Below, one piece after another: positions 15,533 to 17,586 of a stretch of 17,586 nucleotides of DNA. The notes under the pieces were generated by a model. The model was not told the origin of the DNA. It ran no database searches and was given only the letters and a program-made list of their open reading frames with translations. Numbering within the stretch: the stretch's first letter is position 1; every line of letters begins with the position of its first letter. Made by a program: the position numbers and the translations under genes. Source of the stretch: an uncultured Collinsella sp. (lineage in GTDB: Bacteria > Actinomycetota > Coriobacteriia > Coriobacteriales > Coriobacteriaceae); NCBI GenBank assembly GCA_900549085.1, contig URMO01000041.1, positions 1-17,586 of the forward strand, written 5' to 3'.

Positions 15533-15907
15533 TCCATGTAGTGCTCGTAGGCCGCGGCGTCGTCGGGCTCGTCGAAGGAGAGGGACTCCGTCCAGTCCCA
15601 GTAGGCCCCCGTCCAGGCGCCCCTGCGCCTGCCGGCCGGCGTCGTCTCGTCGAAGACGAGGCCGTGGCGCAGCAGGAACTTCGACATCCGCTGCTTGGCG
15701 TGTTGCAGGTCGTCGCGCGCGTCCTCGAGGGCGCTCGTCGGGGACCCACACCTCGACGACGTTGCGGCGCGCCAGCATGCGTGCCAGCCACTCGGCGTCG
15801 CGGCGGTCGTTCTTGCGGCCGCGGTCGGCCGCGGGCCGGTGCATCTTCGGGACCGCCCCGACGACGCAGCCGAGGCCGAGGGCCCGCAGCGCGCGGCCGC
15901 GGTTGAT
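15533..15907 (-). pseudogene. IS110-family transposase fragment, frameshifted
   Basis: Reading minus, RALRALGLGCVVGAVPKMHR, then KNDRRDAEWLARMLARRN and VEVWVPDE match the N-terminal DEDD-domain region of IS110 transposases. Near 15735 the frame shifts, and the match continues as ALEDARDDLQHAKQRMSKFL and LRHGLVFDE up to AAAYEHYMDG. The first ~60 residues and the whole C-terminal serine-containing domain are missing. The fragment abuts the right inverted repeat on one side and the istB fragment on the other. Confidence 0.7.
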
Positions 15908-15910
15908 GGT

Positions 15911-15980
15911 ACGACCATTGTCGCCCGACCCACGAGAGAGCTGCAAGGGGAGAGGCCCCAATGTTCAACTCATATCGTCT
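15911..15980 (+). repeat. Right ~70-bp terminal inverted repeat
   Basis: This is the inverse copy of 15112-15182. Read outward (plus strand) it also carries AAGGGGAGAGG and ATG (15961), opening a 50-codon frame that shares MFNSYRL with the left end and then diverges, ending at 16113. The shared start probably reflects the repeat rather than two genes. Confidence 0.85.
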
Positions 15981-16230
15981 GTTGTGCCAGAGTCGCTCGG
16001 GAAAGCGCGACCGACGCAGCGCGCTGTTTTCCAGTCACATCCAGTTCGGGTTGATTTCGGCATGCGATAAGAAACTGGATTTGAATTTCGACTCGAAAGA
16101 TGGGCAATGCTGATGAGAAACGCTTGGAGTTCGGGATCGCGCGGCGTGAAGCGACCCTCTTCTTATCGAGTTCGTTACAATGTAGGAAAAACAGTAAGTA
16201 AGAAGACCTCTGATTGCTTTAGGAGGAGCT

Positions 16231-16770
16231 GTGGTGAATAGCGCCCAGAAGATCGATAAGTCCATCCAGAAGATGATGACTCTCGGAAGAAGGCTTGGGA
16301 TTCTGTTTACGGCGCTGTTTATAGCGGTGTGTTGCTGTTCGGTGGTGGTGGTTATTTCCATTGGGCTTATGGCTGCTCAAGGAAACCTATATGATCCATC
16401 AAAGACGGTTTCCGTAGTGGTTCCTTTGATGTATCTTCTGATTTCCGGAGGGGCCACATGGACCCTGCGGGGAATCAGCATGGACATGGCTCATGGCGAA
16501 TCGCCCTTTACCCTTTCGCATGCTCGAAGAATCTCGATTATCGGGTGGCTGTTTGTTGCAGCAGCAATAGGTGACCTCTTGTTTTCTCCGGGGTTTCTTT
16601 CGATAGTGATTGGCCCCTTCGACTTGCTGGGGAACGCCTATTCGATGTTTGAAAACCTGGCCCTGCCCATAGATATTGGTGCTGTGCTGGGGGCCGTTTG
16701 CTGCTTCTCGATTTCTGCGATATGGCGCTACGGAGCTCTGCTTCAAGACCAGACCGAGGATTTGGTGTGA
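16231..16770 (+). CDS. DUF2975-like membrane protein
   Basis: This 179-residue protein has four hydrophobic segments (about 23-48, 60-78, 102-120, 147-168). A middle region resembles DUF2975 (GISMDMAHGESPFTLSHARRI, with the typical G-x-PF before a basic stretch). Function is unknown. Such proteins are often encoded with a small YozG-type helix-turn-helix protein, as here, 8 bases downstream, suggesting a membrane-sensor/regulator pair. AGGAGGAG (16221-16228) supports GTG starts at 16231 or 16234, the second being better spaced. GC content and codon use are less extreme than in the sugar genes, and an IS graveyard lies just upstream, so horizontal origin is possible. Confidence 0.75.
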   Translation: MVNSAQKIDKSIQKMMTLGRRLGILFTALFIAVCCCSVVVVISIGLMAAQGNLYDPSKTVSVVVPLMYLLISGGATWTLRGISMDMAHGESPFTLSHARRISIIGWLFVAAAIGDLLFSPGFLSIVIGPFDLLGNAYSMFENLALPIDIGAVLGAVCCFSISAIWRYGALLQDQTEDLV

Positions 16771-16778
16771 GGGGCGGC

Positions 16779-17108
16779 ATGGACTATCTGATTATTGAGC
16801 TTGAAAGCTTATTGCTTCGACGCGGAAAGACGAGTACGGATATCATTCGGGCGACCGGGCACACACCGGCAAGTATCTCAAAAATACGAAATGGCAAGGT
16901 GAAGGCAATTAGGTTAAAGACATTGCTGGATATTTGCGTAGAGCTTGATTGCCAGCCTGGCGATCTTATTAAGCGCGTCAACGAAAGAGAACTTGAGGAA
17001 CTGGCGACGCGGCGCGCCCGCAACGCGCTGAGCAGGGCGACCGCGACGGGTGATGACCCGGTCCTGGAGTCAGATCATGTTTACGTGGTCGATCTTATAG
17101 ACGACTGA
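16779..17108 (+). CDS. Small XRE/Cro-type HTH regulator (YozG-like)
   Basis: This 109-residue protein has a Cro/C1-type helix-turn-helix in residues 4-67: LLRRGKTSTDIIRATGHTPA (first helices and turn), SISKIRNGKVKAIRLKTLLDI, then CVELDCQPGDLIKRV, the usual YozG-like ending. A charged tail of about 40 residues (ELEELATRRARNALSRAT, then an acidic end VVDLIDD) goes beyond the common ~70-residue length. The start at 16779 is chosen because GAGGGG (16770-16775) lies just upstream and the domain starts there; an in-frame ATG at 16698 lies inside the preceding gene. It probably regulates its own operon with the DUF2975-like protein. Confidence 0.78.
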   Translation: MDYLIIELESLLLRRGKTSTDIIRATGHTPASISKIRNGKVKAIRLKTLLDICVELDCQPGDLIKRVNERELEELATRRARNALSRATATGDDPVLESDHVYVVDLIDD

Positions 17109-17139
17109 GGCTGGAGAATAAAAAAGTATTGAGCAGGTG

Positions 17140-17175
17140 CAGCCCGTGAAAACAACGGTTTTCACGGGCTGTTCA
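17140..17175 (+). terminator. Hairpin terminator after the XRE gene
   Basis: A perfect 14-bp stem CAGCCCGTGAAAAC (17140-17153) / GTTTTCACGGGCTG (17158-17171) with AACG loop lies 31 bases after the stop. The T-tail is weak (TTCATT), so termination may be partial. Confidence 0.7.
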
Positions 17176-17265
17176 TTCAACGTCCTGCAGTGGCCTGTAT
17201 TTCTCGCCGCGTCACTGGGGAACGAGAGAGTCATTTCCTGTGCTGGATGCAGGGGGGTGCTTACC

Positions 17266-17293
17266 TTGTGTAATATATAAATAAGCTTATATT
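17266..17293 (+). promoter_or_regulatory. AT-rich promoter before the cysteine-rich ORF
   Basis: TTGTGT (17266-17271) and TATATT (17288-17293) with a 16-bp spacer form a plausible sigma-70 promoter. It sits in a strikingly AT-rich stretch (about 17265-17335) within otherwise GC-rich DNA. The remainder of the 17172-17358 gap shows no gene. Confidence 0.5.
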
Positions 17294-17358
17294 GAAATAT
17301 GATACATATTGAATCAGAATAACATTATCAATTCGGTATGCAAGGAAAGGAGGGAGAG

Positions 17359-17478
17359 ATGGATTGGATTAACGAGCCGGAGGAAGGCGGTGCACCCGCG
17401 TGCGGCAACTGCTTCTTCTACGCGCACGGGGGATGCACGAAGAGGTGCCCCAATCAGTCCTGCACGTTCCGTTTCTAG
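17359..17478 (+). CDS. 39-residue cysteine-rich small protein
   Basis: The frame starts MDWINEPEEGG and contains ACGNCFFYAHGGCTKRC followed by PNQSCTFRF. Five cysteines occur in 20 residues (15, 18, 26, 30, 35) in a CxxC-x7-C-x3-C-x4-C pattern that could bind zinc or form disulfides. AGGAGGG (17349-17355) is ideally spaced from the ATG, and an AT-rich promoter lies upstream. No signal peptide. I do not recognise the family. Small proteins with such cysteine patterns are common on phages and mobile elements. It is followed closely by another ORF, probably in the same transcript. Confidence 0.6.
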   Translation: MDWINEPEEGGAPACGNCFFYAHGGCTKRCPNQSCTFRF

Positions 17479-17487
17479 GGGGCAGAG

Positions 17488-17586
17488 ATGAACTGGCTTT
17501 CTACCGCGAAAAGTCTTTTTGTAAAGGCCAAATTGCACAATCATTACGTAGAAACCGAAAACGATAAGCGCAAAGCCCAAAATCGG
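17488..17586 (+). CDS. Start of an unidentified ORF (runs off the window)
   Basis: Thirty-three codons are open to the window end from an ATG preceded by AGGGGG (17477-17482), 9 bases after the cysteine-rich ORF. The visible part starts MNWLSTAKSLFVKAKLH and ends in a charged segment (ENDKRKAQNR). There is too little to assign. Its base composition is less GC-rich than the sugar genes. A minus-strand frame overlaps this region but has no ribosome-binding site that I can see. Confidence 0.45.
   Translation, partial: MNWLSTAKSLFVKAKLHNHYVETENDKRKAQNR

Larger units (their letters stand above)
15112..15980. mobile_element. IS mosaic remnant bounded by ~70-bp inverted repeats
   Basis: An 869-bp block between matching inverted repeats contains two unrelated, decayed insertion-sequence genes facing each other: an IS21-type istB fragment (plus) and an IS110-type transposase fragment (minus). 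Neither is intact. IS110 elements normally lack long terminal inverted repeats, so the repeats are unlikely to belong to that part. No clear target-site duplication is seen just outside. It fills the long gap between malQ and the DUF2975 gene, for which I see no other gene. Confidence 0.65.

Noticed and set aside
15961..16113. 50-codon ORF at the right inverted repeat
   Set aside because: It has a good ribosome-binding site, but only the repeat-encoded first seven residues match the left copy and nothing else is recognisable; kept as a note only.

Overview
The window looks like chromosomal DNA of a gut Coriobacteriia member, most probably Collinsella. This is an inference from high GC with strongly C/G-ending codons, the actinobacterial gene styles and the gene set (alpha-glucan uptake, glycogen phosphorylase, MalQ, a Tat-type lipoprotein binding protein). 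No marker gene for species is present.

Left end (1-2402, all minus strand): a tRNA-Gln(TTG) with encoded CCA and its terminator, next to a palindromic block that carries two further copies of the tRNA 3'-end sequence; a cytoplasmic-looking protein with two peptidoglycan-binding repeats; and a trans-polyprenyl diphosphate synthase.

Middle (2519-15059): an alpha-glucan/maltose locus. A GlvC/MalP-like PTS permease (EIIC-EIIB) fused to a HAD phosphatase faces a divergent GntR/UTRA regulator of TreR type. Next comes a four-gene ABC importer operon: Tat-lipoprotein binding protein, two permeases and an MsmK/UgpC-type ATPase. After a bidirectional gap holding a regular three-unit inverted-repeat array come glycogen/maltodextrin phosphorylase and 4-alpha-glucanotransferase on the minus strand. 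A near-palindromic motif (TTGTTTAAACAA and variants) recurs in the GntR/PTS intergenic region, before the ABC operon and before malQ, which suggests one regulon under the GntR protein. The working model is that malto-oligosaccharides enter by the ABC system and are processed by MalQ and the phosphorylase. A disaccharide enters by the PTS and may be dephosphorylated by the fused HAD domain, so that free sugar joins the same pathway.

Right end (15112-17586): an 869-bp graveyard of insertion sequences bounded by near-identical ~70-bp inverted repeats, containing a broken IS21-type istB and a frameshifted IS110-type transposase. It is followed by a DUF2975-like membrane protein paired with a small XRE regulator, a strong hairpin, an AT-rich promoter, a 39-residue cysteine-rich microprotein and the start of an unidentified ORF that leaves the window.

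The most noteworthy observations are the PTS-phosphatase fusion, the shared operator set, the 15-27-15 inverted-repeat array at 10730-10947, and the inverted-repeat-bounded IS mosaic whose left end lies directly upstream of malQ.
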